A stretch of 64,000 nucleotides of DNA. It comes from CBDAPU01 sp965198875 (GTDB taxonomy: Bacteria > Pseudomonadota > Gammaproteobacteria > Eutrophobiales > Eutrophobiaceae). The stretch lies in NCBI GenBank assembly GCA_965198875.1, contig CBDAPU010000001.1:1674001-1738000 (forward strand), in the 5' to 3' direction. A model generated the notes under the pieces. The model saw only the letters and a list, made by a program, of their open reading frames with translations, did not search any database and was not told the DNA's origin. Below, one piece after another: positions 1 through 9,603 of this stretch (its first letter is position 1; each line of letters starts with the position of its first letter). The position numbers and the translations under genes were made by a program.

Positions 1-465
1 GAGAAATTGGTGGCGGTTAACCGCGTGGCGAAGGTGGTTAAAGGCGGGCGGGTCTTTGGTTTTACGGCCTTGACCGTGGTGGGTGATGGCGATGGCAAGG
101 TGGGCATTGGTCGCGGTAAGGCCAGGGAAGTGCCCATCGCTATCCAGAAAGCCATGGAAAAGGCCCGCAGGAATATGGTTGAGGTCTCACTGAATGAGGA
201 AACCTTGCATTATTCGATTAGCGCACGGCACGGTGCGGCCAGGGTATACATGCAACCCGCCTCCGAAGGCACCGGCATTATTGCCGGTGGTGCGATGCGT
301 GCTGTGTTTGAATGTGTGGGGGTCCATAACGTGTTGGCGAAATCCATTGGCTCGACAAACCCGGTGAATGTCGTGCGTGCAACGCTGAAAGGGCTACAGG
401 CGATAGCCTCACCGCAATACATCGCCGCCAAGCGCGGCAAAACCGTTGAGGAGATGAGCGCTTAG
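1..465 (+). CDS. rpsE: 30S ribosomal protein S5 (5' end outside window)
   Basis: S5 is a small-subunit protein near the mRNA entry site that contributes to decoding accuracy. The visible reading frame is open from base 1 (Glu-Lys-Leu-Val-Ala-Val-Asn-Arg), so the true start lies upstream of the window and the TTG at base 7 should not be taken as the start. The [11 protein letters not shown] segment and the glycine-rich [11 protein letters not shown] segment are characteristic of S5. It is followed after 2 bases by rpmD and belongs to the spc operon. Only a few N-terminal residues are missing. Confidence 0.97.
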   Translation, partial: EKLVAVNRVAKVVKGGRVFGFTALTVVGDGDGKVGIGRGKAREVPIAIQKAMEKARRNMVEVSLNEETLHYSISARHGAARVYMQPASEGTGIIAGGAMRAVFECVGVHNVLAKSIGSTNPVNVVRATLKGLQAIASPQYIAAKRGKTVEEMSA

Positions 466-467
466 TC

Positions 468-659
468 ATGGCCAAAGGGGCAAAACACATCAAGGTGACG
501 TTAAAACGCAGTATCAACCGCAGGACGGCCAGGCACAGGGCCTGTGTCGGCGGGCTCGGTCTGCGCCGTATCGGTCACACGGTGATCCTGGCGGACACAC
601 CGGAAATACGCGGCATGATAAACAAAGTCGCCTACCTGCTGGCGGTTGAGGAGGTGTAA
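468..659 (+). CDS. rpmD: 50S ribosomal protein L30
   Basis: A 63-residue protein of normal size for bacterial L30, a peripheral large-subunit protein. The sequence has the family pattern with a conserved [11 protein letters not shown] core followed by the [11 protein letters not shown] end. It sits between S5 and L15, the usual spc operon position. The 2-base gap before it and the 1-base gap to rplO suggest translational coupling. Confidence 0.96.
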   Translation: MAKGAKHIKVTLKRSINRRTARHRACVGGLGLRRIGHTVILADTPEIRGMINKVAYLLAVEEV

Positions 660-660
660 T

Positions 661-1095
661 ATGCGGCTTAATTCAATAAAACCGGCTAACGGCGCCAGGC
701 GCAAAAGTAAGCGTGTAGGGCGCGGCATCGGCTCTGGCTCGGGCAAAACAGCCGGTCGTGGTCATAAGGGGCAAAAATCCCGCTCCGGTGGTTACCACAA
801 GGTCGGGTTTGAAGGGGGGCAAATGCCCCTGCAAAGGCGTCTGCCCAAATTTGGTTTTCGCTCTTACCTGGCCACAATCACGGCGGAAGTCCGTTTGCAT
901 GATCTGGATAGGGTCGACGCCGATGTGATCGATATGAATGCGCTGAGAGAGGCGAATGTGGTATCGGGAAAGATGAAAAGGGCAAAGATCATCGCCACTG
1001 GCGAGATCAAAAAAGCGGTGATAATAAAAGGCGTCCGTGTCAGCAAAGGCGCACATACGGCAGTGACGGCAGCCGGTGGCAGGATCGAGGGATAA
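661..1095 (+). CDS. rplO: 50S ribosomal protein L15
   Basis: Large-subunit assembly protein of 144 residues. The basic, glycine-rich N-terminal half ([16 protein letters not shown]) threads into 23S rRNA in this family, and the C-terminal half is the globular domain ending in GGRIEG. The ATG at 661, just after the rpmD stop, is preferred over an in-frame codon at 646, because it gives the usual MRLN start and the upstream GAGGTG serves as a ribosome binding site. Confidence 0.96.
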   Translation: MRLNSIKPANGARRKSKRVGRGIGSGSGKTAGRGHKGQKSRSGGYHKVGFEGGQMPLQRRLPKFGFRSYLATITAEVRLHDLDRVDADVIDMNALREANVVSGKMKRAKIIATGEIKKAVIIKGVRVSKGAHTAVTAAGGRIEG

Positions 1096-1097
1096 GG

Positions 1098-2441
1098 ATG
1101 GCGACGACGAATCTGGCGATACCCGGTGGACTTGGCGGGCTGGCGCAACTCACGGAATTGCGTCGGCGTCTGTTGTTTGTGCTGTTTGCGCTGTTGGTGT
1201 TTCGGATCTGCACGTTTATCCCCGTGCCGGGCATTAATCCGGAGGCGCTGGCGCAATTATTTGAACAACAAAAAGGCACCATTATCGATATGTTCAATGT
1301 GTTCTCCGGTGGCGCATTAGAGCGCTTATCGGTAGTGGCGCTGGGTATTATGCCCTATATTTCCGCCTCCATTATTATGCAGATCCTGTCTTTTGTTGAT
1401 CCGAGATTAAAACAACTTCGCAAGGAAGGTGAGTCGGGACGGCGTAAAATCACCCAGTACACCCGTTATGGTACGGTCCTGTTGGCCACATTCCAGGCAT
1501 TGGGTGTGTCCCTGGCATTGGAAGGACAACAGGTGGCCGGCGGCTCCATCGTATTAGATCCGGGGCTGGGTTTTCGTATCACCGCCGTGACCACCCTGGT
1601 GACGGGCACTATGTTTTTAATGTGGTTGGGCGAGCAGATCACAGAACGTGGCGTCGGCAACGGGATCTCGCTGATCATCTTTGCCGGTATTGTCGCCGGT
1701 TTACCATCAGCGATCGCCGGCACGCTGGAGCTCTCCCGTACCGGTGAGTTGCACATCATGATGGTGTTCACCTTGTTTGCCCTGGCCGTTGTCGTCACCG
1801 GTTTTGTGGTGTTTATCGAACGCGGGCAACGGCGCATTACCGTGAATTACGCAAAACGCCAGGTTGGGCGCAAACTCTATGCCGGGCAGTCCAATCATTT
1901 TCCGTTGAAGCTGAATATGGCCGGTGTGATCCCCCCTATTTTCGCCTCCAGCCTCATCCTGTTCCCGGGCACGTTGGCCAGTTGGGCGGGGCAGGCACAG
2001 GGCATGCGCTGGTTGCAGGACATCGCCACAGTGATGCAGCCGGGCGAGCCTGTTTATGTGGGTTTATATGCCGCCGGGATTATTTTCTTTTGTTTCTTCT
2101 ACACCGCCATTGTGTTCGACCCGCGTGAAATCGCGGACAACTTGAAAAAATCCGGGGCCTTCGTGCCGGGCATACGGCCGGGCGAGCAAACGGCGCGGTA
2201 TTTTGACGGCGTGATGACAAAGCTAACCATAGCGGGGGCCATGTACATCACCCTGGTTTGCCTGTTGCCGGAATTTCTAATCATACAGTTCAGTGTGCCG
2301 TTTTATTTCGGTGGTACATCACTGCTCATCATTGTTGTGGTGGTGATGGATTTTATGGCCCAAATACAGGCCCACTTAACCTCGCATCAATATGGCGGCG
2401 TGTTGAAAAAAGCGAATTTGAAGAGCCACGGTCGACGTTAA
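1098..2441 (+). CDS. secY: Preprotein translocase subunit SecY
   Basis: The 447-residue channel subunit of the SecYEG translocon in the inner membrane. About ten hydrophobic segments are visible. Family motifs include the [16 protein letters not shown] plug-region sequence near residue 70, [10 protein letters not shown] near residue 90, [11 protein letters not shown] near residue 180 and the cytoplasmic loop with YAKRQVGRK near residue 250. It starts 2 bases after rplO, in the usual spc operon order before rpmJ. Confidence 0.98.
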   Translation: MATTNLAIPGGLGGLAQLTELRRRLLFVLFALLVFRICTFIPVPGINPEALAQLFEQQKGTIIDMFNVFSGGALERLSVVALGIMPYISASIIMQILSFVDPRLKQLRKEGESGRRKITQYTRYGTVLLATFQALGVSLALEGQQVAGGSIVLDPGLGFRITAVTTLVTGTMFLMWLGEQITERGVGNGISLIIFAGIVAGLPSAIAGTLELSRTGELHIMMVFTLFALAVVVTGFVVFIERGQRRITVNYAKRQVGRKLYAGQSNHFPLKLNMAGVIPPIFASSLILFPGTLASWAGQAQGMRWLQDIATVMQPGEPVYVGLYAAGIIFFCFFYTAIVFDPREIADNLKKSGAFVPGIRPGEQTARYFDGVMTKLTIAGAMYITLVCLLPEFLIIQFSVPFYFGGTSLLIIVVVVMDFMAQIQAHLTSHQYGGVLKKANLKSHGRR

Positions 2442-2459
2442 TTACGCAGGAGTGATGAC

Positions 2460-2573
2460 ATGAAAGTAAGAGCCTCAGTGAAAAAAATGTGCCGTCATTG
2501 CCGGATTATTCGCAGAGGTGGCAGTGTGCGGGTGATCTGCTCCGATCCAAGACACAAACAGCGCCAGGGTTAG
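2460..2573 (+). CDS. rpmJ: 50S ribosomal protein L36
   Basis: A 37-residue protein too short for most gene finders. It begins [14 protein letters not shown] and ends HKQRQG. The zinc-binding set of the C+ form of L36 is complete: Cys11, Cys14, Cys27 and His32. An AGGAGTG ribosome binding site precedes the ATG. Its position between secY and rpsM is standard for gammaproteobacteria. Confidence 0.97.
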   Translation: MKVRASVKKMCRHCRIIRRGGSVRVICSDPRHKQRQG

Positions 2574-2582
2574 GAGCAGATC

Positions 2583-2939
2583 ATGGCCCGTATTGCAGGT
2601 GTGAACATACCGGACAACAAGCATATTGACATAGCGCTGACCTATATCTACGGGATCGGGAAGACCCGTGCCGGTGAAATTTGCTCGGCGACAGGTATTG
2701 AACCCACCTTAAAAGTGAACGCATTGACCGAGGGCGAGCTGGATAAAGTCCGATCGGCAGTGAGCGCCTATGAACTCGAAGGTGATTTACGCAGAGACGT
2801 GTCCATGAATATCAAACGATTGATGGATCTGGGTACTTGCCGAGGGATCCGCCATCGACGTGGCTTGCCGCTTCGTGGTCAACGCACGAGAACCAATGCG
2901 AGAACCCGCAAAGGCCCCCGCCGGATTATTAAAAAGTAG
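2583..2939 (+). CDS. rpsM: 30S ribosomal protein S13
   Basis: A 118-residue head protein of the small subunit that contacts tRNA and the large subunit. The N-terminal [15 protein letters not shown] and the basic C-terminal tail [21 protein letters not shown] are diagnostic. It opens the alpha operon group (S13, S11, S4, RpoA, L17). A GGAGCAGATC stretch supplies the ribosome binding site. Confidence 0.97.
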   Translation: MARIAGVNIPDNKHIDIALTYIYGIGKTRAGEICSATGIEPTLKVNALTEGELDKVRSAVSAYELEGDLRRDVSMNIKRLMDLGTCRGIRHRRGLPLRGQRTRTNARTRKGPRRIIKK

Positions 2940-2954
2940 CGGACAGACAAGCAA

Positions 2955-3341
2955 ATGGCAAAACCGAGAAGCACAAGAAAGAAGATAAGGAAAACGGTCA
3001 TTGACGGTATCGCCCATATCCATGCATCGTTTAACAACACCATCATCACCATCACGGATCGGCAGGGTAATACCGTTGCCTGGGCGACAGCCGGCGGTAG
3101 CGGTTTTCGTGGTTCACGCAAGAGCACGCCGTTTGCGGCACAGATCGCCGCACAAAAAGCCGGAGAAACCGCGCAGGAATTCGGCATGAAAAACCTTGAG
3201 GTCAACATCAAAGGCCCGGGGCCCGGCAGGGAGTCGGCAGTGCGTGCGTTGAATGCCATAGGCTACAAAATCACCAATATCACCGATGTGACGCCCATGC
3301 CGCACAACGGTTGTCGGCCACCAAAGAAACGTCGGGTATAA
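2955..3341 (+). CDS. rpsK: 30S ribosomal protein S11
   Basis: A 128-residue platform protein of the small subunit near the mRNA exit. The conserved [16 protein letters not shown] segment, the glycine-rich [14 protein letters not shown] loop and the basic CRPPKKRRV end are all present. It lies 15 bases after rpsM and 12 bases before rpsD in the alpha operon. Confidence 0.97.
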   Translation: MAKPRSTRKKIRKTVIDGIAHIHASFNNTIITITDRQGNTVAWATAGGSGFRGSRKSTPFAAQIAAQKAGETAQEFGMKNLEVNIKGPGPGRESAVRALNAIGYKITNITDVTPMPHNGCRPPKKRRV

Positions 3342-3353
3342 CCGGGAGGGAAT

Positions 3354-3974
3354 ATGGCGCGTTACCTAGGTCCAAAATGCAAACTCAGCCGTCGTGAAGG
3401 TACGGATCTATTCTTAAAAAGCCGTGCCCGGCCCATTGAGAGCAAGTGTCAGATAGACAAGGCGCCGGGTGAGCAGGGCGCCAGGGTCAAGAGGTTGTCG
3501 GACTATGCCTTGCAGTTGAGGGAAAAACAGAAACTCAGGCGCATCTATGGCGTATTGGAAAAGCAATTTCGCAAGTATTATAAAGAAGCGGCGCGACGGC
3601 GGGGTTCAACAGGTGAGAACCTGTTAGCGATCCTGGAATCGCGGCTGGATAACGTCGTATTCAGGATGGGATTTGCCAGCACCCGCAGTGAGGCCAGGCA
3701 GTTAGTCAGCCATCGGGCTATCCTGGTGAACGGCAAGTCAGTCAATATCCCCTCATTCCAGGTTAAACCCTCAGATCACATTGAAATAAGAGAGAAAAGC
3801 AAGCGCCAACTACGCATTCAGGACGCCCTGAATGTCGCCGAGCAAGTGGGGTTCCCGCAATGGGTTGATGTGGATATTAAAAAGATGTTTGGGATGTTTA
3901 AGTCAGTCCCGGAGCGCAGCGAGTTACCAGCGGAAATTAATGAGCAATTAGTAGTAGAACTTTATTCCAAGTAA
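3354..3974 (+). CDS. rpsD: 30S ribosomal protein S4
   Basis: A 206-residue primary 16S rRNA binding protein. In well studied gammaproteobacteria it also represses translation of its own operon. The [19 protein letters not shown] start, an S4 RNA-binding domain around residues 96-160 ([23 protein letters not shown]) and the LVVELYSK end match the family at full length. Confidence 0.97.
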   Translation: MARYLGPKCKLSRREGTDLFLKSRARPIESKCQIDKAPGEQGARVKRLSDYALQLREKQKLRRIYGVLEKQFRKYYKEAARRRGSTGENLLAILESRLDNVVFRMGFASTRSEARQLVSHRAILVNGKSVNIPSFQVKPSDHIEIREKSKRQLRIQDALNVAEQVGFPQWVDVDIKKMFGMFKSVPERSELPAEINEQLVVELYSK

Positions 3975-3996
3975 GCAGCCATAGGAACAAAAAGAC

Positions 3997-5013
3997 ATGC
4001 CCTCATCATTTAGCGAATTATTAAAACCACGCCGAGTGGATGTTGACACCATCAATAATACCCAGGCGAAAATCACCATAGAGCCACTGAACAGAGGTTT
4101 TGGACATACTTTGGGCAACGCCTTAAGGCGTGTTCTCTTATCATCCATGCCCGGCTGTGCCGTCACGGAGGTGGAGATCCAGGGCGTCTTGCACGAGTAC
4201 ACCACCATAGAAGGGGTGCAGGAAGACGTCATCGATATCCTGTTAAACTTAAAAGGGCTCGCCATTAATATGCATGCCAAAGATGAGGTCACATTAAACC
4301 TGAGCAAGGCCGGCCCGGGTGAGGTCCGGGCAAGTGATATCAAGGTCGATCATGATGTTGACATCGCCAATCCCGATCATTTGTTAGCGAACTTAACCAA
4401 GGCCGGCGAGTTAAATATGAGCATGATCATAGAGCGAGGGCGTGGCTATCGGCCAGTGGTTGTCGGCGGTTTGGAAGAGGGGGCGGAACAGGGCATAGGT
4501 CGCTTGAAGATTGATGCTTCCTTCAGCCCCATTAAGCGCGTGTCCTATGATGTGCAAAGTGCCCGCGTAGAGCAGCAGACCGATCTTGACAAGCTGATTT
4601 TAGAGCTTGAAACAAACGGTACTATTGATCCTGAGGACGCCGTTCGGGAAGCAGCCCGAATCCTGCGTAACCAGCTATCCATTTTCGTGGATCTGGAGGC
4701 CGAAGAGGCGGAAGAGGCGGTGATCAGTAACGAGCCGGAAGTCGATCCCGTGCTCCTGCGTCCAGTAGATGATTTGGAGTTGACCGTGCGTTCAGCCAAC
4801 TGCTTAAAAGCGGAAAGCATTTATTATATTGGCGATCTGATCCAACGTACCGAAGTGGAATTATTGAAAACACCGAACCTGGGTAAGAAGTCATTGACCG
4901 AGATCAAGGATGTGCTTGCCGCACGGGGCCTGTCTTTGGGTATGCGTCTTGAGAACTGGCCGCCACTGGGATTATATGGAGACAGAGAGCCGCCATCGGC
5001 GCTCTCGTTATAA
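3997..5013 (+). CDS. rpoA: RNA polymerase alpha subunit
   Basis: A 338-residue subunit that dimerises to nucleate RNA polymerase assembly. The N-terminal domain carries [20 protein letters not shown] near residue 33. The C-terminal domain, which binds UP elements and activators, carries [25 protein letters not shown] near residue 290. The two parts are joined by an acidic linker rich in Glu-Glu-Ala. It lies between rpsD and rplQ as expected. The last residues (PPSALSL) differ from enteric versions, which is common. Confidence 0.98.
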   Translation: MPSSFSELLKPRRVDVDTINNTQAKITIEPLNRGFGHTLGNALRRVLLSSMPGCAVTEVEIQGVLHEYTTIEGVQEDVIDILLNLKGLAINMHAKDEVTLNLSKAGPGEVRASDIKVDHDVDIANPDHLLANLTKAGELNMSMIIERGRGYRPVVVGGLEEGAEQGIGRLKIDASFSPIKRVSYDVQSARVEQQTDLDKLILELETNGTIDPEDAVREAARILRNQLSIFVDLEAEEAEEAVISNEPEVDPVLLRPVDDLELTVRSANCLKAESIYYIGDLIQRTEVELLKTPNLGKKSLTEIKDVLAARGLSLGMRLENWPPLGLYGDREPPSALSL

Positions 5014-5038
5014 ATCGAAAACAGAGCGGGACAGTCAC

Positions 5039-5434
5039 ATGCGCCATAGAGAGAGCGGGCGAAAATTAAACCGCAACAGTAGCCATCGCAAGGCCATGTT
5101 TCGTAATATGGCGGTGTCCCTGATGCAACATGAGATCATCAAGACCACTGTGCCAAAGGCAAAAGCGTTACGGCATGTTGCCGAGCCCCTGATCACCATG
5201 GCGAAGACCGACTCGGTCGCCAGGCGCAGGCTGGCGTACTCACGGCTACGTGACAGAGCGATGGTAACGAAATTGTTTAACGAGCTGGGCCCGCGTTACA
5301 AGGACAGGCCCGGCGGGTATCTGAGGATGTTGAAATGTGGTTACCGGGCCGGTGATAAAGCGCCCATGGCGATTGTAGAGTTAGTTGATCGGCCTGAGGA
5401 AGAGTTGGAAGACAACAACAGCACGGAAGCCTGA
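5039..5434 (+). CDS. rplQ: 50S ribosomal protein L17
   Basis: A 131-residue large-subunit protein near the exit tunnel. The [20 protein letters not shown] start is diagnostic and fixes the ATG at 5039. A longer in-frame opening from 4910 overlaps rpoA and is not used. The core ends near [11 protein letters not shown], followed by an acidic tail. It is the last gene of the ribosomal cluster and is followed by a terminator hairpin. Confidence 0.97.
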   Translation: MRHRESGRKLNRNSSHRKAMFRNMAVSLMQHEIIKTTVPKAKALRHVAEPLITMAKTDSVARRRLAYSRLRDRAMVTKLFNELGPRYKDRPGGYLRMLKCGYRAGDKAPMAIVELVDRPEEELEDNNSTEA

Positions 5435-5464
5435 AGACGATAATAATAAATGTGCTACCAATAA

Positions 5465-5490
5465 AGGCCGGGCAATCCCCGGCTTTTTAT
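5465..5490 (+). terminator. Rho-independent terminator of the alpha operon
   Basis: A 6-bp GC-rich stem, GCCGGG (5467-5472) with CCCGGC (5478-5483), a 5-base loop and five T residues (5484-5488). It lies 30 bases after the rplQ stop. Confidence 0.85.
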
Positions 5491-5973
5491 CTTCCAATAA
5501 GAAGGATGCCCGGGATGTTGTGATGAGGACGGGAGTGTGCAAAAGTATTTTGCATCATTGAACAACACCTTTGACCCATCAACGAAGCAGGTGATCATAA
5601 TATTGGCTATAATCTGCTGATCGGGATCAAACAGAGCGGTTCGTCTACCCGGTTACCCGGCATGCAAGATAGATCAACAATGAAGATGAATTCCACGGTA
5701 TGCCTGGCAAATCGGATCAACAATGTTTTCATAGTGGATGAATTAAAACACACTGCCGAAGTCACGCCGGGGGCAGGCTGGGTTGAGCGAGATGAGACCC
5801 TGGATGGTATCTGGCAGGGCAGCGATCCTGCCGCCTCACGGGAACCCGACGGCGCAAGCAGACTGGTACATGCTCCCAAAGCGGCGCCGTTGCCTTGAAA
5901 ACCCGGGCGATCCGGGCTATCGAAAAACCCCGGCGGGATGGGTTAAAACGGCTCTTTGGCGCTAAAGCCTGAT
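5491..5973. other. Long intergenic stretch without a recognised gene
   Basis: About 480 bases between the alpha operon terminator and the cytidylyltransferase gene. A TATAAT sequence occurs near 5606. A plus-strand opening from 5662 to 5898 (78 codons) has no motif I recognise, so I do not call it. No tRNA or other structured RNA is apparent. Confidence 0.5.
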
Positions 5974-7131
5974 ATGCGTTGGCTTGCCTTCATGCCGTTA
6001 CGAGGCGGCTCTAAATCTATCCCGGATAAGAATATCAAATACATTGCGGGCAAGCCGCTGTTCGCCTGGGCCTTGGGTGAGGCCATTAAGTCCGGGTGTT
6101 TTGATGATGTCTATGTGGCCAGCGAGTCCCGGGCGATAAGACAAGCGGTGAAAGAGGTCTTTGGCGGGGAGGTGAGGTTATTTGATCGCACCGCCGAGAG
6201 CGCCGCCGATACCGCCGGCACGGAGGCGGTGATGCTGGAGTTTCAGAGCAAGGTGGATTTTGATGTTATCTGCTTAATTCAGGCCACATCCCCATTCACA
6301 AGAGCGCATCATTTCAGGGAAGCGAAAGAGTATTTTGAAGACAAGGCGTTTGATGCACTGGTGACGGTCGCACCCATGAGACGGTTTTTCTGGCAGGAGA
6401 ACGGCACGCCGCTCAACTACAATCCTAAGCAACGACCCCGCCGCCAGGATTTTGCAGGCACACTCACCGAAAACGGCGCCTTTTATTTCACAAGAGGCGG
6501 GATCCTGCAGAGATATCGATCACGACTGGCCGGCAACATCGGCGTATACCCGATGGCCGAGCACACGCTCATAGAGATAGACGAGCCGGCACACTGGTAT
6601 GCCGCAGAGTGGATGTTGTTGGAAGAGATCAGAGCAAAATACTTTGAAGAGATAAACAGCATTCAGGCGCTGGTACTCGACGTGGACGGTACCCTGACGG
6701 ACGGCGGTATGTTCTACGCCGATGAGGGCGAGCTCATGAAAAAGTTCGACACCCGAGACGCCAATGGCATGAAGCTACTGGAAGAGACCGGCGTGAAGAT
6801 CGCCGTGATCACCGCCGAGGACAGCGATGTCGTCACCAGCAGAATGACGAAACTCAAGATAGAGGAATACCACAAAGGCATAAAAAATAAATTGCCCGTG
6901 CTCGAGAAGATCGCAAAGAAATGGCAGTTGCCATTAACAGACATCGCCTATATCGGCGATGATCTCGGTGATATGCCATGCCTGCAAAACGCTGGTTTCG
7001 CTATCTGCCCCAACGATGCGGTGCCCGACATCAAACGGGTATGTCATTATATCACCTCGGCAAAAGCAGGTGCTGGTGCGGTGCGCGAGGCCTGCGATCT
7101 CATCCGAAAATTAAACTCGATAAAAAAATAA
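5974..7131 (+). CDS. Acylneuraminate cytidylyltransferase fused to KdsC-type HAD phosphatase
   Basis: A two-domain protein of 385 residues. Residues 1 to about 220 match the CMP-sialic acid synthetase family, which activates nonulosonic acids with CTP: PLRGGSKSIPDKN binds nucleotide, and QATSPFT and TENGAFYF are further family segments. From about residue 230 to the end is a HAD phosphatase of the KdsC type, with LDVDGTLTDGG (motif I aspartates) and GDDLGDMPC (motif IV). The fusion would couple activation to removal of a sugar 9-phosphate or a related phosphate, but the substrate is inferred. The ATG at 5974 gives the usual start; a TTG at 5956 is also possible. No other sialic or nonulosonic acid genes are nearby. 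Confidence 0.88.
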   Translation: MRWLAFMPLRGGSKSIPDKNIKYIAGKPLFAWALGEAIKSGCFDDVYVASESRAIRQAVKEVFGGEVRLFDRTAESAADTAGTEAVMLEFQSKVDFDVICLIQATSPFTRAHHFREAKEYFEDKAFDALVTVAPMRRFFWQENGTPLNYNPKQRPRRQDFAGTLTENGAFYFTRGGILQRYRSRLAGNIGVYPMAEHTLIEIDEPAHWYAAEWMLLEEIRAKYFEEINSIQALVLDVDGTLTDGGMFYADEGELMKKFDTRDANGMKLLEETGVKIAVITAEDSDVVTSRMTKLKIEEYHKGIKNKLPVLEKIAKKWQLPLTDIAYIGDDLGDMPCLQNAGFAICPNDAVPDIKRVCHYITSAKAGAGAVREACDLIRKLNSIKK

Positions 7132-7234
7132 ATCAGCATAGTCGGCACTGAAACAGGCCGGAAAATGTGCTGCTCTTAAACCAGACCGGAATAAAGAACA
7201 CTAAGGCATTAGTCTGGCATGTGTCTTTTATCAC

Positions 7235-7263
7235 TCCCTGCACCGCTGGCGGCGGCGCAGGGA
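7235..7263. terminator. Hairpin between convergent genes, possible terminator
   Basis: A perfect 7-bp stem, TCCCTGC (7235-7241) with GCAGGGA (7257-7263), and a 15-base GC-rich loop. It lies between the convergent ends of the cytidylyltransferase gene and the hsp20 pair. There is no T-run on either strand, so the terminator role is tentative. Confidence 0.35.
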
Positions 7264-7310
7264 CAGGCTAGATCATTCCTGGGATAAATAAACGCACTTG
7301 CGCTGATTTT

Positions 7311-7700
7311 TTAATGTACGGTTATTTTCCTCGCTTTGACCTCTTCCGCCTTAGGCAATCGTAGCGTGAGGACGCCATCATGAATGGCGGCGTCGATTTT
7401 ATCCTGAGCCACTTTATTGGACAGGGCGAAGCTGCGAGTGAAGTGACCAACGTTATACTCCGTGTAGACCGGACGGAAGTTGGCATAGTTTTTCGCATCT
7501 ATCTCCGCATTCACCGTCAGTTGATTTTTTTCGATACGGATATCAACGGCGTCTTTTTTGATCCCCGGGATCTCCATCACGACCGTCAGTACATCGCTGG
7601 TCTCATAGATGTCCGTGTAAGGCACATAGAATTTACCGGCTACGGTATTTTCCTCTTTCGCCGTTAATTCTTTTTTCTCTTGAATTTCGAGATGAGTCAT
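7311..7700 (-). CDS. Small heat shock protein, Hsp20/alpha-crystallin family
   Basis: A 129-residue ATP-independent holdase chaperone. The alpha-crystallin domain covers roughly residues 25-125, with the family pattern VVMEIPGIKKDAVDIRIEKN and the closing GVLTLRLPKAEE. The ATG at 7700 has an AGGAGA ribosome binding site. It is the second gene of a tandem hsp20 pair with a 31-base gap and is probably co-transcribed from the heat-shock-like promoter upstream of the first. Confidence 0.93.
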   Translation of the reverse strand: MTHLEIQEKKELTAKEENTVAGKFYVPYTDIYETSDVLTVVMEIPGIKKDAVDIRIEKNQLTVNAEIDAKNYANFRPVYTEYNVGHFTRSFALSNKVAQDKIDAAIHDGVLTLRLPKAEEVKARKITVH

Positions 7701-7731
7701 GGCTGTCTCCTGTTATGAGTTTGAGTGTTGA

Positions 7732-8160
7732 TCAGGCGATGTGAACGGAACGTGGTTTATCCGCCTGTGCCCGTGGCAGGCTGAGGGCCAAAATACCGTT
7801 TTGGTAGTCGGCCTTGACTTTGTCCGCATCAATTTCGAACGGCGTGGTAAACGTGCGATCGAATTTACCCACTTGTCTTTCACTGCGATGCACGCTTACG
7901 TCATCGCCGTAGTGGATCCTCTTCTCACCGAAGAGGCGCACACGGTTACGATAGACCTCGACGTTGACGTCGTCTTTTTTGATCCCGGGAATTTCCGCAA
8001 TGACCACATAATCATCGCCATCCTGAAATATATTGATCGGTGGGAACCCACTGCGGCTGCTGGTGCCGTCAGTAAACCAGGTCATCCCCTTGCCCATGTT
8101 CTCCAGGGCCTGTTGCAAATTGAAAAGTCCCTCTACGGGGTTTGCTGCGCTAAATAACAT
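7732..8160 (-). CDS. Small heat shock protein, Hsp20/alpha-crystallin family (first of pair)
   Basis: A 142-residue protein of IbpA-like size. The alpha-crystallin domain includes VIAEIPGIKKDDVNVEVYRN and ends GILALSLPRAQADKPRSV. The start at 8160 is preferred over an upstream in-frame ATG at 8205 because it has a strong AGGAGG site (8169-8174 region on the minus strand) and gives the usual short N-terminus beginning MLFSAANP. Pairs of Hsp20 proteins often co-assemble; that is inference here. Confidence 0.93.
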   Translation of the reverse strand: MLFSAANPVEGLFNLQQALENMGKGMTWFTDGTSSRSGFPPINIFQDGDDYVVIAEIPGIKKDDVNVEVYRNRVRLFGEKRIHYGDDVSVHRSERQVGKFDRTFTTPFEIDADKVKADYQNGILALSLPRAQADKPRSVHIA

Positions 8161-8207
8161 CTCTCTACCTCCTGCACTGTGGCTCAATATGAGTTTGCCT
8201 ATCACAG

Positions 8208-8233
8208 ATATGAGCGCAGCTTAAAATTTCAAG
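8208..8233 (-). promoter_or_regulatory. Candidate sigma-32 (heat shock) promoter for the hsp20 pair
   Basis: On the minus strand, CTTGAAA (8233-8227) exactly matches the sigma-32 -35 box. It is followed after 11 bases by GCTCATAT (8215-8208), which matches 6 of 8 positions of CCCCATAT. The spacing is slightly short compared with typical 12-15 bases. It lies about 50 bases upstream of the first hsp20 start. Confidence 0.6.
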
Positions 8234-8469
8234 TCATGAATGAAGAAAATTTGCAAATGCTTTAAGAGTTGGTTTATCCGCCTGTCTTTTGGCAAGATCG
8301 CCGGTGAAGTTAAATGAAGAAATCGCTTCCTGATTTGTTGTGCGCTTCATATCAGGGGGATGACGACATCTTCCGAGCAGATAAACTTCAATATAGACGC
8401 CTTGAAATTTTATCATGGCGTCACCATTAAATAGGCCAGGTGAGAATGAGATTGGGAGATCTAAGGGTT

Positions 8470-9353
8470 ATGATGCGGATTGTATTATTCCTGGGGACGA
8501 ACATTGCGATCATGGTTGTGCTCAGCATCGCCCTGTCGATCTTTGGGATCAGCGGCGTGCTGGATCAGCAAGGTGTTGGCCTTGATCTGAATGCCCTGTT
8601 GATCATCTCCGCTGTGGTGGGGATGTCCGGTTCATTCATCTCGTTAGCCATTTCCAAATGGGTGGCGAAGCGCACCACCAGTGCAAAGGTTATCACCGAG
8701 CCCAGGGACGCCACCGAGATCTGGTTGCTGGAAACAGTACGTCAGCAAAGTGCGGCGGCGGGTATCGGCATGCCGGAAGTCGCCATATATCAGTCCGCCG
8801 ATGTGAATGCCTTCGCACGGGCATGAACAGGAATAATGCGCTGGTCGCCGTCAGCAGTGGTCTGTTGCAACACATGCAACGACGGGAAGTTGAGGCCGTC
8901 CTCGCCCACGAGGTCTCACATGTGGCCAATGGCGACATGGTCACCCTGACCCTGGTGCAAGGCGTGGTGAACACCTTTGTCTTCTTTTTATCACGCATCA
9001 TCGGCCACCTGGTCGACCGCATCGTCTTTAAGGTGGAGCGAGGTCACGGGCCGGGTTACTGGGTAACGGTAATCGTTGCACAACTGGTATTGGGTATTCT
9101 TGCCAGCGCTATCGTTATGTGGTTCTCGCGCTGGCGTGAGTTTCGCGCTGATGCCGGAGGGGCGGCGCTTGCAGGTAAAGCTAATATGATAGCCGCCCTG
9201 GAGGCGTTAAAAAAACCATCAGCATCACAGGCCCTGCCTGATCAACTAGCGGCATTTGGGATCGCAAGCCATGTTAAACGTGGACTGTCCGCATTATTTA
9301 TGAGTCACCCGCCTTTAGATGTGCGTATTCGGGCGTTGAGAGAGAGAGCATAA
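8470..9353 (+). CDS. htpX: HtpX membrane metalloprotease, frameshifted
   Basis: HtpX is an inner-membrane zinc protease (M48B) for quality control of membrane proteins. The first part (8470 to about 8816) carries the N-terminal membrane segments and reaches DVNAFA. The reading frame then breaks and resumes one base out with [17 protein letters not shown], the zinc motif HEVSH, further membrane segments and the EFRAD third-ligand region. One missing base near 8816-8817 explains both halves (Ala-Thr-Gly-Met expected). The ATG at 8470 follows TAAGGG and gives the usual MMRI start. The flanking sequence is well conserved, so this may be a sequencing error rather than a dead gene. Confidence 0.9.
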
Positions 9354-9603
9354 CCCTCATCCACAGAGCCACTGTTGTTATAAAAGCACAAAGGCCATTG
9401 CTGTGGGGCGGGGACTTGCCTGATCCGCTCAGCCACTGGCCTTCAAGGCGGCAAGCTCTGATCGCCGATTCAACTTAAACGATGTCGGCAAGGCATTCCA
9501 TGACTGGCCTGGTTCAAGTTTGCATTTTATCTGACTTTGGGGTGGTTTCCTGATACAGTCCTGGAGTTGGTAAGAAGCAGATAAGAATAGGAGCCCATCA
9601 CCC

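Noticed and set aside
5662..5898. Possible 78-codon gene before the cytidylyltransferase
   Set aside because: No motif, no clear ribosome binding site and no context; kept only as intergenic sequence.
8800..8830. Programmed frameshifting in htpX
   Set aside because: No slippery heptamer or downstream structure is evident, and other genes show unrelated one-base breaks; an error or mutation is simpler.
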